Part shown: piece by piece, positions 35,443-45,025 of the stretch
Layout of the letters: each line of letters starts with the position of its first letter
Numbering within the stretch: position 1 is the stretch's first letter
Assembly (NCBI RefSeq): GCF_002305875.1
Contig: NZ_CP022098.1
Coordinates: 124,001 to 188,000 of the forward strand
Origin: Cystobacter fuscus
GTDB taxonomy: Bacteria > Myxococcota > Myxococcia > Myxococcales > Myxococcaceae
DNA: 64,000 bases
Reading direction: 5' to 3'
Program-made: the position numbers and the translations under genes
Notes under the pieces: generated by a model
Database searches by the model: none
Told to the model about the DNA's origin: nothing
What the model saw: only the letters and a program-made list of their open reading frames with translations

Positions 35443-35590
35443 TCATCCGCTCCCACTGAAGTCGGCACCGGGGCAGGCGAGCATTCGAGCCCATTCCACC
35501 CCTCTGGAGGAACCGCTGGGGCGGCTCCGACGGATGGGACGTGATGGGTTCCAAGCATGTCCATGGGCGAGGCCCGCGCCCGCGCACGTA

Positions 35591-35608
35591 CATGCGCATG
35601 CACATGCG
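35591..35608. repeat. short palindromic CATG cluster
   Basis: The 18-bp run CATGCGCATGCACATGCG contains a perfect 10-bp palindrome (35591-35600) overlapping an interrupted inverted repeat (CGCATG-CA-CATGCG, 35595-35608). It lies about 155 bp upstream of the oxidoreductase start. It could be a binding site, but it is short and unsupported by a regulator gene nearby. Confidence 0.35.
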
Positions 35609-35763
35609 GGGGAGGTGGTCATCCGTCGGGGGAAGTCGTCAGGGGGAGGTGCGGCCGGGAATCACTGGCATTTCCGAGGTTCCTTGTCAGCGATTGGAAT
35701 CGTGTAGCCTCGCCGGCCCACACCCACGCGGTCCGCGCGGCGCGCGGGCCGGGGAGAAACACC

Positions 35764-36738
35764 ATGCGCGCGTTGCAGCTCGAGCGGTTGGAGGGTCCCG
35801 AGGGATTGAAGCTGGTGGAGCTGCCCGAGCCCGAGGCGGGAGATCAGGTGCTCATCGACGTGGTGGCGGCGGGGGTGAGCTTTCCGGATCTGCTGCTGTC
35901 GCGAGGCCAATACCAGATGAAGCCCGCGCTGCCCTTCGTGCCCGGGGTGGAGGTGGCGGGGGTGGTGCGCAGCGCTCCGCCGGGGGCGTCGGTGAAGGTG
36001 GGAGAGCGGGTGATGGCCTTCACGATGCTGGGGGGCTGGGCGGACGTGGCGGCGGCGGCCCCCTCGCTGACGTTTCCGATTCCCGAGGGGTGGAGCTTCG
36101 AGGCGGCGGCGGGGACGGTGATGAACTACCACACGGCGCACTTCGCGCTGCACCGCCGGGGCCGGCTCGAGGAGGGAGAGACGGTGCTGGTGCTCGGCGC
36201 GGCGGGCGGGGTGGGCACGGCGAGCCTCCAGGTGGCGCGGGGCGCGGGAGCGCGGGTGCTCGCGGTGGTGAGCAGCGAGGAGAAGGCGGAAGTGGCGCGC
36301 AGCGCGGGCGCGGACCGGGCCTTCCTCTCCACCCAGGATTGGGTGGCCCAGGTGAAGGAGGCGACAGGGGGGCGGGGCGTGGACGTGGTGGTGGACCCCG
36401 TGGGCGGGGACATGTTCGACCTGAGCCTCAAGTGCCTGGCGCCCGAGGGCCGGCTCCTGGTGGTGGGCTTCGCGGGCGGGCGCATCCCCGAGGTGAAGGT
36501 GAACCGGCTGCTGCTCAAGAACGTGGACGTGGTGGGCGTGGCCTGGGGCGGCTTCCTCGTGCAGGAGCCCGGCATCTCGGCGGACATCGCCAAGGCGCTG
36601 GCGGTGCTCGCGGAGAAGGGCTTCGTGGAGCCCGTGGTGGGCCAGGTGCTCCCCCTGGAGCAGGCGGCCCAGGGCCTGCGCGAGCTGGAAGCGCGCAAGG
36701 CCACGGGCAAGGTGGTGCTGCGGCTGCGCGAGGCGTGA
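35764..36738 (+). CDS. NADPH:quinone oxidoreductase family protein (zinc-independent MDR)
   Basis: The 324-aa medium-chain dehydrogenase/reductase has an N-terminal GroES-like domain (PALPFVPGVEVAGVV) and a Rossmann domain with the NADPH motif VLGAAGGVGTASLQVARGAG. The zinc-binding cysteines of alcohol dehydrogenases are missing, which places it with QOR/crotonyl-CoA reductase-like enzymes reducing quinones or enoyl substrates. The C-terminal KATGKVVL element is typical. It is followed after 117 bp by an acyl-CoA synthetase in the same direction, so a joint role in acyl metabolism is possible. Confidence 0.88.
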   Translation: MRALQLERLEGPEGLKLVELPEPEAGDQVLIDVVAAGVSFPDLLLSRGQYQMKPALPFVPGVEVAGVVRSAPPGASVKVGERVMAFTMLGGWADVAAAAPSLTFPIPEGWSFEAAAGTVMNYHTAHFALHRRGRLEEGETVLVLGAAGGVGTASLQVARGAGARVLAVVSSEEKAEVARSAGADRAFLSTQDWVAQVKEATGGRGVDVVVDPVGGDMFDLSLKCLAPEGRLLVVGFAGGRIPEVKVNRLLLKNVDVVGVAWGGFLVQEPGISADIAKALAVLAEKGFVEPVVGQVLPLEQAAQGLRELEARKATGKVVLRLREA

Positions 36739-36855
36739 GGCCCTCCGCGCCCGTGTGACTTCGTGCGTTATCTCCCACGGCACCTTCTCGTGGGTACTCC
36801 GGGGCTCGGGGGCGCGGGTAGCATGAGGGCCCTCCTTCCGCAGCGAGGTGCACCG

Positions 36856-38493
36856 ATGCTCACCGGACGCATGATGGACTTCCCGCTCACGCTGACCCAC
36901 TTCCTCGAGCGGGCCCGGACCTACTTCGGCTCCTCGGAGATCGTCAGCCGGCGGCCCGACAAGTCGCTCCAGCGCTCCACCTACGCCGACTTCTGCCGGC
37001 GCGCGGCCCGGCTCGCCCATGCCCTCACCCGGCTGGGCGTGAAGCCGGGGGACCGGGTGGCCTCGCTGTGCTGGAACCACCAGCAGCACCTGGAGCTCTA
37101 CTTCGCCGTCCCCTCCATGGGCGCGGTCCTCCACACCCTCAACCTGCGTCTGCACCCCAACGACCTGGCCTATATCGCCCGGCACGCCGAGGATCGCGTG
37201 CTCGTCGTGGACCGCTCGCTCCTGCCACTGCTCGAGAAGTTCATCGCCACGGTGCCCAGTGTCCAGCACGTCGTCGTCATCGCGGACGATGGTCCCGTGC
37301 CCGAGGGTCGGCTCGACTACGAGGCGCTGCTCGCGGCCGAGCCGGACTCCTTCGCCTTCCCTCCGCTCGAGGAGCGCTCCGCGGCGATGCTCTGTTACAC
37401 CTCGGGCACCACCGGCCACCCCAAGGGCGTGCTCTACTCGCACCGCTCCATCGTGCTGCACTCGCTCGCCGAGTGCATGAGCGACACCATCGGCGTGGGC
37501 GAGGCGGACACCCTGCTCCCCGTGGTGCCCATGTTCCACGCCGCCGCCTGGGGCCTGCCCTTCAGCTCCTTCTTCACGGGCGCGAAGCTCGTCTTCCCGG
37601 GTCCGCACCTGGATCCCACGTCCCTGTTGGACCTCATGGCCCAGGAGCGCGTCACGCTCGCCGCGGGCGTGCCCACCATCTGGCTGGGCATCCTCGCGCT
37701 GTTGGATCAGGAGCCCAAGCGCTGGGACTTGCGCTCCATCCGCTCGATGCTGATTGGCGGCGCGGCGGCGCCCCCGGCGATGATCGAGGGCTTCCTCCAC
37801 CGCCATGGCCTCGTCGTCACGCATGCCTGGGGCATGACGGAGCTCAATCCCGTGGGGACGCTTGCCCGGCCGCGCCGCCAGCACGAGCAGCGTCCCCAGG
37901 CCGAGCGGCTCGCCCTGCGCGCCACCCAGGGTTACGCGGTGCCCTTCGTGGAGCTGCGCCATGTGAGTGATTCGGGGCAGGTGCTGCCCTGGGATGGCAC
38001 CACCATGGGCGAGCTGGAGGCGCGCGGTCCCTGGGTGGCCTCCTCGTACTACGGCGACGAGGGCGCGGACCGGTTCACCGCGGATGGCTGGTTCAAGACG
38101 GGCGATGTCGTCACCATCGACGCCGAGGGCTACGTGCGCATCACGGATCGCTCCAAGGACGTCATCAAGTCCGGTGGCGAGTGGATCAGCTCGGTGGCGT
38201 TGGAGAACGCCCTCATGGCGCACCCGGCGGTGCTCGAGGCGGCGGTGTTCGCCGCGCGCCACCCCAAGTGGGACGAGCGGCCGCTCGCCGCGGTGGTGCT
38301 CAAGCCCGGCCAGTCGGCCACGAGGGAGCAGCTCATCGCCCACCTGGAGCCGCACTTCGCCAGATGGTGGCTGCCGGAGGACTACGTCTTCCTGCCGCAG
38401 ATTCCCCGCACCTCCACCGGCAAGTTCCTCAAGACGAAGCTGCGCGAGGACCTGGGCGACTACCTGCTCAAGGCGTCACAGGGAGGGAGTTGA
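36856..38493 (+). CDS. long-chain fatty-acid-CoA ligase
   Basis: This is a 545-aa ANL-superfamily adenylating enzyme. Motifs in order: P-loop LCYTSGTTGHPKGVLYSH (near 180), the A5-like HAWGMTELNPVG, the GWFKTGDVV Asp, the hinge ITDRSKDVIKSGGEWIS, and the catalytic lysine in PRTSTGKFLKTKLRE. It makes acyl-CoA from fatty acid, ATP and CoA. The start is set by GAGG 7 nt before ATG 36856 and by the conserved N-terminal PLTLTHFLERA. It converges with the cysteine desulfurase gene with only 22 bp between stops. Confidence 0.92.
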   Translation: MLTGRMMDFPLTLTHFLERARTYFGSSEIVSRRPDKSLQRSTYADFCRRAARLAHALTRLGVKPGDRVASLCWNHQQHLELYFAVPSMGAVLHTLNLRLHPNDLAYIARHAEDRVLVVDRSLLPLLEKFIATVPSVQHVVVIADDGPVPEGRLDYEALLAAEPDSFAFPPLEERSAAMLCYTSGTTGHPKGVLYSHRSIVLHSLAECMSDTIGVGEADTLLPVVPMFHAAAWGLPFSSFFTGAKLVFPGPHLDPTSLLDLMAQERVTLAAGVPTIWLGILALLDQEPKRWDLRSIRSMLIGGAAAPPAMIEGFLHRHGLVVTHAWGMTELNPVGTLARPRRQHEQRPQAERLALRATQGYAVPFVELRHVSDSGQVLPWDGTTMGELEARGPWVASSYYGDEGADRFTADGWFKTGDVVTIDAEGYVRITDRSKDVIKSGGEWISSVALENALMAHPAVLEAAVFAARHPKWDERPLAAVVLKPGQSATREQLIAHLEPHFARWWLPEDYVFLPQIPRTSTGKFLKTKLREDLGDYLLKASQGGS

Positions 38494-38515
38494 AGCGGCG
38501 GACCTGGAGGGCGCC

Positions 38516-40261
38516 TCAGTCCTTCGTGGCCTCCATCCACTTGTCCGCGCACCGGCCGGCGAACTCGGCGCTCACCACGTCTCCCTTCACCTGGTAGCGC
38601 CCGCGCCACTGCCGGTCCCTCACCTTCCGCACGTACTCCAACAGCCGGTCCACGTCGCTCTCGTCGTTGTACAGGCCCACGCTCGCGCGCACCGCGCCCG
38701 TGGGCACCTCCCCGCCCGCCGCCTTCGCCCGCGCCGCGAGCAGCTTGTCCATGTACAGGTGCGAGCAGAAGCGTCCGTTGCGCACCGCGATCGCTCCCTC
38801 CTCGGACAGCACCGCCGCCGCCAGCAGGTCCGACACCCCGTCCACGTTGAAGGTCGCCACCCCCAGGCGCTTGTGCGCGTCCGGCGGCCCGTAGAGCGTG
38901 ATGCCCTCCAGCTCTCGCAACCCCCGGAGCATGCGCTCCATCAATCGCACCTCGTGCTCCCGCACCTCCTCCATCCCAATGGCTTGCAGGAACGCGAGCG
39001 CCCGCGCCATCCCCACCACCCCCGCGATGTTGGGCGTTCCTCCATGATGCCGGTCCGGCGCGGGAAGGTACTCGGCGCCGCTCGCCGTCACCCGCGAGGC
39101 CGTGCCTCCCCCCGGAATGTACGGCGGTACCTCGCTCATCAGCGCGCGCGGTCCATACAGGAAGCCCGCCCCGAATGGCGCATAGGCCTTGTGCCCCGCC
39201 CCCGCCAGGAAGTCGATGTGCTCGGGGTGGTCCAGGTCCTTCACGTCGATGGGCATGCGCGCGAGCGCCTGGGCCGCGTCCACCAGCACCAGCGCCCCGT
39301 GCTCGTGCGCCAGGCGCGCCACCCGGCGCAGGTCCGGCATCACCCCGGTGACGTTCGAGCCCGCCGTCACCGCCACCAGCTTCACCCGGTTGCCGCGCAG
39401 CAGCTCCTCCAGGTGCCCCAGGTCCAGCTCGCCCTCGTCCGTCACCCGCGCGCGCAGCGTGGGGCCCCGCCGGCGATGGGGCAGCTCGTTGGAGTGGTGC
39501 TCCATCTCCGTGGTGATGACCTGGCCCGGCCGCTCCGCCAGCACGTGCGCGCACAGGTCGATCGCCTGCGTGGTGTTGCCCGTGAAGCAGATGGTGCCCC
39601 GCTGCAACTCGGCGCCCACGTGGCGCGCGATGATGCCGTAGCACTCCTCGAAGCGCTCGGTGGCCTTGCGCGACAGGTGGTGCGTGCCCCGGTGGATGTT
39701 GGCGTACTCGCGCGCCACGAACTCGGTATACGCCCCGAGCACCGACGAGGGCGCGTGGGTGCTCGCCGCGTGATCCATGTACACCAGCGGCCTCTCCCCC
39801 TCGCCCAGCACCGGCACGCAGCGCGCCACGATGGCGAACTCGCGCCGCACCTCGTCCCAGCCGAGCTTCTTCCCCGGCGGGGGACGCACCCCAGGGCCCC
39901 TGGTGATGGGCAGGCCCAGCCGCCGCCAGCGCTCGAAGCCACCCGCCAGGCTGCGCACCCGCGTGTAGCCCATCTTCAGCAGCACGTCCGCCGCCAGCGC
40001 CGAGCGGTTGCCCCCACCGCAGTAGACGACCACCGGCGTGTCGCGCCGCGCCACGTGCTCCTGCACCCGCAGCTCCAGCAGGCCCCGCGGCAGGTGCACC
40101 GCGCCCTCCAGCGCTCCCCCCGCCGTCTCCTCCGCTTCGCGCACGTCCAGCAGGACCATCTCCTGGCGGGACGTGCCGTGGTGCAGTTCCTCGGCGGCGA
40201 TCTCCGGCACGCGGCCGAGCGCGTCCTTGACGAGATCTTCGAGTGTCCAGGGCTGTGTCAT
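38516..40261 (-). CDS. rhodanese-cysteine desulfurase (SufS/CsdA-type) fusion
   Basis: The product is 581 aa. Residues about 1-125 are a rhodanese domain with the active-site Cys81 in YCGGGNRS. Residues about 155-570 are a class-V PLP enzyme with YMDHAASTHAP, the substrate-binding TEMEHHSNELP, the Schiff-base Lys358 in AGAGHKAYAPFG and the persulfide Cys497 in NGRFCSHLY. The fusion could pass sulfane sulfur from the desulfurase cysteine to the rhodanese cysteine or the reverse. The order (rhodanese first) is less common than separate proteins. All key residues are present, so both domains should be active. No other Suf or Isc gene is nearby. Confidence 0.9.
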   Translation of the reverse strand: MTQPWTLEDLVKDALGRVPEIAAEELHHGTSRQEMVLLDVREAEETAGGALEGAVHLPRGLLELRVQEHVARRDTPVVVYCGGGNRSALAADVLLKMGYTRVRSLAGGFERWRRLGLPITRGPGVRPPPGKKLGWDEVRREFAIVARCVPVLGEGERPLVYMDHAASTHAPSSVLGAYTEFVAREYANIHRGTHHLSRKATERFEECYGIIARHVGAELQRGTICFTGNTTQAIDLCAHVLAERPGQVITTEMEHHSNELPHRRRGPTLRARVTDEGELDLGHLEELLRGNRVKLVAVTAGSNVTGVMPDLRRVARLAHEHGALVLVDAAQALARMPIDVKDLDHPEHIDFLAGAGHKAYAPFGAGFLYGPRALMSEVPPYIPGGGTASRVTASGAEYLPAPDRHHGGTPNIAGVVGMARALAFLQAIGMEEVREHEVRLMERMLRGLRELEGITLYGPPDAHKRLGVATFNVDGVSDLLAAAVLSEEGAIAVRNGRFCSHLYMDKLLAARAKAAGGEVPTGAVRASVGLYNDESDVDRLLEYVRKVRDRQWRGRYQVKGDVVSAEFAGRCADKWMEATKD

Positions 40262-40365
40262 CGGTGTCTCCCAGTGGGGCCCTCGAGGGTGGTCCGCTCC
40301 CGCGGAAGAGGGCGTCGGGGTGGGTTCCTGATACCACGTGGGAGGCGCGGCGCGAGGCCGATGGC

Positions 40366-41223
40366 TCAGAAGCTCAGGCCCACGCCGGCGAACGGACCGC
40401 CCATTCCATCCCTGTGGACGACGCGGTCCACCAGCCCGCGATCATCCAGGTACAGCCCCCGCCAGCCCCCTCGCACGGTGAGCGCGCCCAGGTGCAGCGC
40501 GAGGCCCATTTGTCCGTCCACCTGCAGGTGCGGCAGGGGCACCCATTGGATCCGCCCCTCCAGATCCAGGGCGCCCAGGAGGCAGCGCTCGAAGGACAGC
40601 GCCAGGCTCGGCCCCACGAAGGTGGCGTCCGGCGCGCGCACCGCCGCCAGGCCCGTTTCGATGCGCAGCCGGCCCCGGTGGCTCACGGCCGCGGCGTACG
40701 TCACGTGGGCGTCCGCCAGATACAGCCGGTCCCTTCCGTCCGAGCCGCCCTCCGCCTTCAATGACAGCCCTCCCAGCCGCGTGGCGATGCCCCAGCGCTC
40801 CTCCTCCAGCCCGAAGTTCAGGCCCAGCGCGTGGCCCTGCTTCGCGGACTGGGCCTCCACTCCCATCCGCACCAGGTGGGTGGAGGACTCCTCCCCGGGT
40901 TGCTCCGGGCGGTGCGCCGGGTAGTCGCGGTGCTGACGATAGGCGGCGATGAACGTGGCCCCGGGCACCCACCCGGCCCTCGGGACGAGCAGCCCCCGCC
41001 GGGGACGGGTCGCCGGGGGCTCGGCCCGGGGCGCTGGTGCCGGCCTCTCCGGCTCCGTCCGCACGGGCGAGGCGTCATGGGTGCGCGGGCTCCGGGTCTC
41101 CGAGGCGCGGGCGTCCTCCGGGGTGGAGGCGCTCGCCCCGCCGAAGCGCGCCTCGGCGAGCGGGGCGGTGAAGAAGCATCCCGCCGCGAGCGCGGCGCAC
41201 CACGTGGGTCTGGACGACGGCAT
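40366..41223 (-). CDS. exported protein, probable outer-membrane beta-barrel
   Basis: The 285-aa protein has a signal peptide (WCAALAAGCFFTAPLAEA) and a Ser/Pro/Arg-rich linker. The last ~180 residues alternate polar and hydrophobic positions (HALGLNFGLEEERWGIATRL, then GGLSLKAEGG) and end in PFAGVGLSF. The final aromatic residue and strand pattern are typical of outer-membrane barrels. No enzymatic motif is seen and I do not recognise the family. Its neighbours do not suggest a role. Confidence 0.7.
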   Translation of the reverse strand: MPSSRPTWCAALAAGCFFTAPLAEARFGGASASTPEDARASETRSPRTHDASPVRTEPERPAPAPRAEPPATRPRRGLLVPRAGWVPGATFIAAYRQHRDYPAHRPEQPGEESSTHLVRMGVEAQSAKQGHALGLNFGLEEERWGIATRLGGLSLKAEGGSDGRDRLYLADAHVTYAAAVSHRGRLRIETGLAAVRAPDATFVGPSLALSFERCLLGALDLEGRIQWVPLPHLQVDGQMGLALHLGALTVRGGWRGLYLDDRGLVDRVVHRDGMGGPFAGVGLSF

Positions 41224-41368
41224 GGGCGGACCTCCGAGCCCGCGCATCTCACCACGCCCCCGGTGCCCCTCGTTGCCTCCGGATGACGCGATGTCCCACT
41301 CATGAACACCGCGCCGCGGACAACGTTCGCGGGGAGGCACATGAGATGCTCCGCGGTGAGGTGACCCG

Positions 41369-42022
41369 ATGTTGTTCTTCGACCTGGAGGCCTATGCCCC
41401 TCCGGACGACCGCACCGCGAGTCGTAGCTCGCTCATCGTGAACCCCGCGCGGCCGGGGCATGTGTTGTTGGGGGGTGCTTTCTACAGCAAGCGTTTCGCG
41501 GACCCCATCCCCGAGGCGCCGCGCATCGACGGGTTGTGGCTGTGGCACTTCGGCTCCGAGGCGGCGCTGCTCGGCGCCATCCAGCGGCGCTTCGAGGAGG
41601 AGTGGGAGCGGCAGCGCGCGGAGAACGCGCGCATCCTGGGCAAGCCCGCGGTGGACCTGGTCGTCTGTGGCGCGGGCATCACCAAGTTCGACCTGCCCGC
41701 CCTCTACTGCCGCTCGCTCCTGCACGACACCGCCCGCGCGGCCGACTGGTTCGAGCTCTTCTTCAAGGCGCGGCCCATCGACCTCGCCCACGAGGCGAGC
41801 TTCCTGTTTCCCGAGGAGCCCGTGCTCTATCCCAAGACGACGCGGGAGATGGCCGGGCGCCTGGGTCTGCGCGAGCGCAAGGGTTCGAGCAAGGGCGTGT
41901 GGGAGAGCTACGAGCGTGGTGACCATGGCGCCATCGAGCAGCGCACCGTGGAGGAGCTGCGGCTGGTGCTGGAGTTGTACGCGCGCCTGCAGAGGCGGGT
42001 GGTCGGCGCCGCTCGTCCATGA
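41369..42022 (+). CDS. predicted DEDD-type 3'-5' exonuclease-like protein
   Basis: The 217-aa protein has an RNase H-like fold pattern. LFFDLEAY at the N-terminus supplies the DxE pair (D5, E7), VDLVVCGAGITKFDLPALYC the second Asp, and YERGDHGAI the final Tyr/Asp. This resembles the predicted PolB-related 3'-5' exonuclease family. It has no signal peptide, so nucleic acid trimming in the cytoplasm is the likely role. A GAGGTGA site 5 nt before the ATG supports the start. The assignment rests on motif order and is moderately sure. Confidence 0.62.
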   Translation: MLFFDLEAYAPPDDRTASRSSLIVNPARPGHVLLGGAFYSKRFADPIPEAPRIDGLWLWHFGSEAALLGAIQRRFEEEWERQRAENARILGKPAVDLVVCGAGITKFDLPALYCRSLLHDTARAADWFELFFKARPIDLAHEASFLFPEEPVLYPKTTREMAGRLGLRERKGSSKGVWESYERGDHGAIEQRTVEELRLVLELYARLQRRVVGAARP

Positions 42023-42114
42023 GCGCGCCCGGGGTGAGCGGGGAGCCCCCCTCGCCTGCCGGTGGTGCTCCGTGAGAGCATGGGGGGCGTGCGGGGGCTC
42101 TCCGAGGAGTGGCC

Positions 42115-43842
42115 ATGACGATTCGCGCCAGGATCCTGCTGGTCGCGGGGGTGGCGGTCACGCTGGTGTGCCTCATGGCCCTGCTCCTGTATTCCGGGGC
42201 GCGCCGGGGCCAGCGGTTGCGGCAGCAGTTGGTGTCCATCCAGAAGCAGATCGACAGCCTCGAGCGGCTGCATTCGTTCGCCTGGCCCTTTCTCAACCAG
42301 CTCGCCCAGGCGCGGCAGGGCCAGGAGGACACCGGGCCGGTGCTCCGGGACATGACGGCCCTGGTGGAGGCGGCATCGGCGCGGCTCCTGGAAGGTCAGA
42401 CCCTGGAGCTCAAGGGGCGCGTGCTGGCCGGCGTGGACTGGTCGGAGGTGGTGGCGGAGCAGCAGGAGCAGCAGGCTCAGCAGGAGATCCGACAGCTGTT
42501 GCTGGACTGGGCGGCCCTGGCGGAGCGGCGCGTGCGTGAGTTGCCCGCCTCCGTGCCCCTGGAGCCCCAGGTGGAGTGGTTGCTGTACTCGGAGTTCGAG
42601 CAGACGGTGGGCCGGCGCATCGTGGAGGCACAGAACAAGGAGCGCACCGAGGCGGCGTCTCTCGGGGCGCTGCTGGACGACCACGTGTGGCAGGCCCGGT
42701 GGGTGGCGGTGTTCGTGCCCACCTTCGGCCTGCTGCTCATGGGGCTCGTCACCGCCGCCATCCTGGCTCCCTTTCGCCGCGCGCTGCGCGAGCTCACCGA
42801 CGTGGCGCGGCGCATCGGCCAGGGGGACTTCGACATCGACGTGACCCCCGCCGCCGTGCCCCCGGACGAGCTGGGCATGCTCTCGCACGCCATCGGCCGC
42901 ATGGCCCGCGAGTTGCGTGAGTCCCTGGAGGAGAAGCAGCGGATGATCCGCGCCGAGGCCGAGTCCTCCGAGCGCGAGGCCCTGCGCTACCAGGCCCTGT
43001 TGGAGGACACCGTGCGCGCGCGCACCGCGGAGCTCGCCGAGGCCAACACCCGCCTGCGCGAGAGCCTCCAGGAGCTGCAAGCCACCCAGGAGCAGCTCCT
43101 GTCCGCCGACCGGCTCGCCTCCGTGGGCCGGCTCGCCGCGGGCGTGGGCCATGAAATCAACAACCCGCTCGCCTTCATCCTCAGCAACCTGCGCTATGCG
43201 CACCAGGAGCTGACCGAGCTGAGCGGCGCGCCGAGCGAGGAGCTGCGCCAGGAGCTGGTCTCCGCGCTCGCCGAGGCGAGCGAGGGCGCCGAGCGCGTGC
43301 GCCTCATCGTGCAGGACCTGAAGACGCTCGCGCGGCCGGACGACGTGGCACTCGGGCCGGTGAACGTGGCGGAGGTGGTGCGCAGCGCGGTGAAGATGGC
43401 GCGGCACGAGACGCGCGACCGGGCGCTCCTGGTGGAGGAGTGCGATGGGGTCCCCCCGGTGCACGCCAACGCCGCGCGCCTGGGCCAGGTATTCCTCAAC
43501 CTGCTCATCAACGCGGCGCACGCCATCGCGCCGGGGCGGGTGCGGGAGAATGAAATCCGCGTGGTGGCGCGCGTGTCCGGTCCCGGCCACGTCACCGTGG
43601 AGGTGCGCGACACGGGGGTCGGCATTCCCCCCGAGCACCTGCGGCGCATCTTCGATCCGTTCTTCACCACCAAGCCGGTGGGCGTGGGCACGGGGCTGGG
43701 CCTGTCGGTGTGCCACCGCATCATCACCGCGCTGGGCGGAGGCATCCGCGTGGAGAGCGAGCCCGGGCGGGGCACGTGCTTCTTCGTCACGCTGCCCGTG
43801 TCCGCGGACTCCCAGGAGCGCGTCTCCCCGCCCGCGGCCTGA
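42115..43842 (+). CDS. transmembrane sensor histidine kinase with HAMP domain
   Basis: The 575-aa kinase has transmembrane helices at about 7-28 and 195-218 around a helical periplasmic sensor. A HAMP domain (PFRRALRELTDVARRIGQGDF) and a coiled coil follow. The HisKA box is ASVGRLAAGVGHEINNPLAFI with the phospho-acceptor His near 345. The HATPase has NLLINAAHA (N box), [20 protein letters not shown] and GTGLGLS. No response regulator gene is adjacent, so it is an orphan kinase. ATG 42115 is preferred over GTG 42109 because GAGGAG lies 5 nt upstream. It converges on a glycosyltransferase with 7 bp between stops. Confidence 0.92.
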   Translation: MTIRARILLVAGVAVTLVCLMALLLYSGARRGQRLRQQLVSIQKQIDSLERLHSFAWPFLNQLAQARQGQEDTGPVLRDMTALVEAASARLLEGQTLELKGRVLAGVDWSEVVAEQQEQQAQQEIRQLLLDWAALAERRVRELPASVPLEPQVEWLLYSEFEQTVGRRIVEAQNKERTEAASLGALLDDHVWQARWVAVFVPTFGLLLMGLVTAAILAPFRRALRELTDVARRIGQGDFDIDVTPAAVPPDELGMLSHAIGRMARELRESLEEKQRMIRAEAESSEREALRYQALLEDTVRARTAELAEANTRLRESLQELQATQEQLLSADRLASVGRLAAGVGHEINNPLAFILSNLRYAHQELTELSGAPSEELRQELVSALAEASEGAERVRLIVQDLKTLARPDDVALGPVNVAEVVRSAVKMARHETRDRALLVEECDGVPPVHANAARLGQVFLNLLINAAHAIAPGRVRENEIRVVARVSGPGHVTVEVRDTGVGIPPEHLRRIFDPFFTTKPVGVGTGLGLSVCHRIITALGGGIRVESEPGRGTCFFVTLPVSADSQERVSPPAA

Positions 43843-43849
43843 GTGGGCC

Positions 43850-44866
43850 TCAGCGCTCCAGGGCTTCCTGGTACACGCCCCAGAGCGCCTGGGCCTCGTG
43901 CGCCACGCCGAAGCGCGCGCGGGCCTCCTCGGCGGCGGCACGGCCCACGGCCCGAGCGCGCTCGGGCTCGCGCAGGAGCAGGCGCAGGTGCTCGCGCAGC
44001 GTCGTTACGTCCCCGGGGTCGAAGAGAAAGCCCGTGCGCCCGTGCTCGACGATGCCGGGCACGTGGGGCAGCCGCGTCGCCACCAGGCAGCACCCGCTGG
44101 CCATGGCCTCCAGCAGCACCATGCCGAAGGACTCGGCGTGCGAGGGTTGCACGATGATGTCCATGCCCTGGTACCAGGGCACCACGTCCGCGTGCTCGCC
44201 CGCCAGCACCAGGCCGTCCGCGGTGGATGCGCGCAGTTGGTGCGCCCACGCCTTGTCCCCGCGGCCCCGCGCCTGGCCCACCAGCACGGCCCGCCACTGG
44301 GGGAACTCGGAGAGCAGGGGGCGCACCGCCTCCACGAAGTCACCCTGGCCCTTGGGGGGACGGATGCGCCCCACGACGCCCACGCCGTGACGGCCGCCCA
44401 GTCCCAGTGCCTTCCAGGCGGCATCGCGGTCCGCCGGGGGCACGAAGCGCGCGAGGTCCACCCCGTGGCCGATGAGCGCCGAGGGCATGCCCATCCACTC
44501 GGCGCCCTGGGCGTTGAGGGTGATGAGGCGCTCGGCCTGGCGGGCCAGCAGCCGCGTGAGGCGCCCCGGCCTGGTGCCGCCATGGCGCGTGTAGACGAGC
44601 CGCACCTGGCGGCTCAGCAGCCGCAACAGCAGGCCGACGAGCATCTCGTTGTTGCGGTGCGCGTGCCAGACGACGGGCTCCTGGCGGAGGCGCCGCCACA
44701 GCTCGCCCCAGGCGATGCGCGGCACGTGCGCCGCCAGGTGCCGGCCCAGCGCCCGCGTCTCCGAGGTGCGTGCGAGCTCCGACACGACGACTTCGGTATG
44801 GGCCGTCACGCCGGTGCGGCGCCGGTGGAAGTGGGGGTGCACGACGAGCGACATGGCGGCCGCCAT
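43850..44866 (-). CDS. GT4-family glycosyltransferase
   Basis: The 338-aa GT-B enzyme has an N-terminal acceptor domain starting VVHPHFHRRRTGVTAHTE. Its C-terminal nucleotide-sugar domain has VVGRIRPPKGQGDFVEA and the family EX7E-like motif HAESFGMVLLEAMASGCCLV (about 255-275). It should make a glycosidic bond on a lipid or polysaccharide at the membrane face; the donor is unknown. It is about 9 kb from the eps genes, so a role in LPS or another glycan is as likely as one in EPS. ATG 44866 and ATG 44854 are both possible; neither has a good ribosome binding site. Confidence 0.87.
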   Translation of the reverse strand: MAAAMSLVVHPHFHRRRTGVTAHTEVVVSELARTSETRALGRHLAAHVPRIAWGELWRRLRQEPVVWHAHRNNEMLVGLLLRLLSRQVRLVYTRHGGTRPGRLTRLLARQAERLITLNAQGAEWMGMPSALIGHGVDLARFVPPADRDAAWKALGLGGRHGVGVVGRIRPPKGQGDFVEAVRPLLSEFPQWRAVLVGQARGRGDKAWAHQLRASTADGLVLAGEHADVVPWYQGMDIIVQPSHAESFGMVLLEAMASGCCLVATRLPHVPGIVEHGRTGFLFDPGDVTTLREHLRLLLREPERARAVGRAAAEEARARFGVAHEAQALWGVYQEALER

Positions 44867-45025
44867 CTCTAACACAGGCGGCCGGGGGGCTGTCCGGGGG
44901 GCGGCCGGCCCAGGGGCGGGTGGTGGCCTGCGGAGAACAAGGACCCGAGGCACGAGGTTGACTCCAGTATGTGACTTTTGGAGTTCTCTTGGACGTCTCC
45001 TCGGACGTCTGCCTGGGAGTGGCCC

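Larger units (their letters stand above)
35294..35763. other. divergent intergenic region upstream of epsZ
   Basis: This 470-bp region separates leftward epsZ from a rightward oxidoreductase gene and encodes no convincing protein. The epsZ-proximal half (35294-35460) is clearly more AT-rich than surrounding DNA and holds a promoter-like pair inside an inverted repeat. The oxidoreductase-proximal half is GC-rich and contains a small palindrome at 35591-35608. A GGGGAG stretch just before 35764 is the ribosome binding site of the oxidoreductase. Confidence 0.5.

Noticed and set aside
35557-35763. Upstream in-frame extension of the quinone oxidoreductase
   Set aside because: The extra residues are Arg/Ala/Gly-rich with no family similarity. 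The conserved domain begins at ATG 35764, which has a GGGGAG ribosome binding site.
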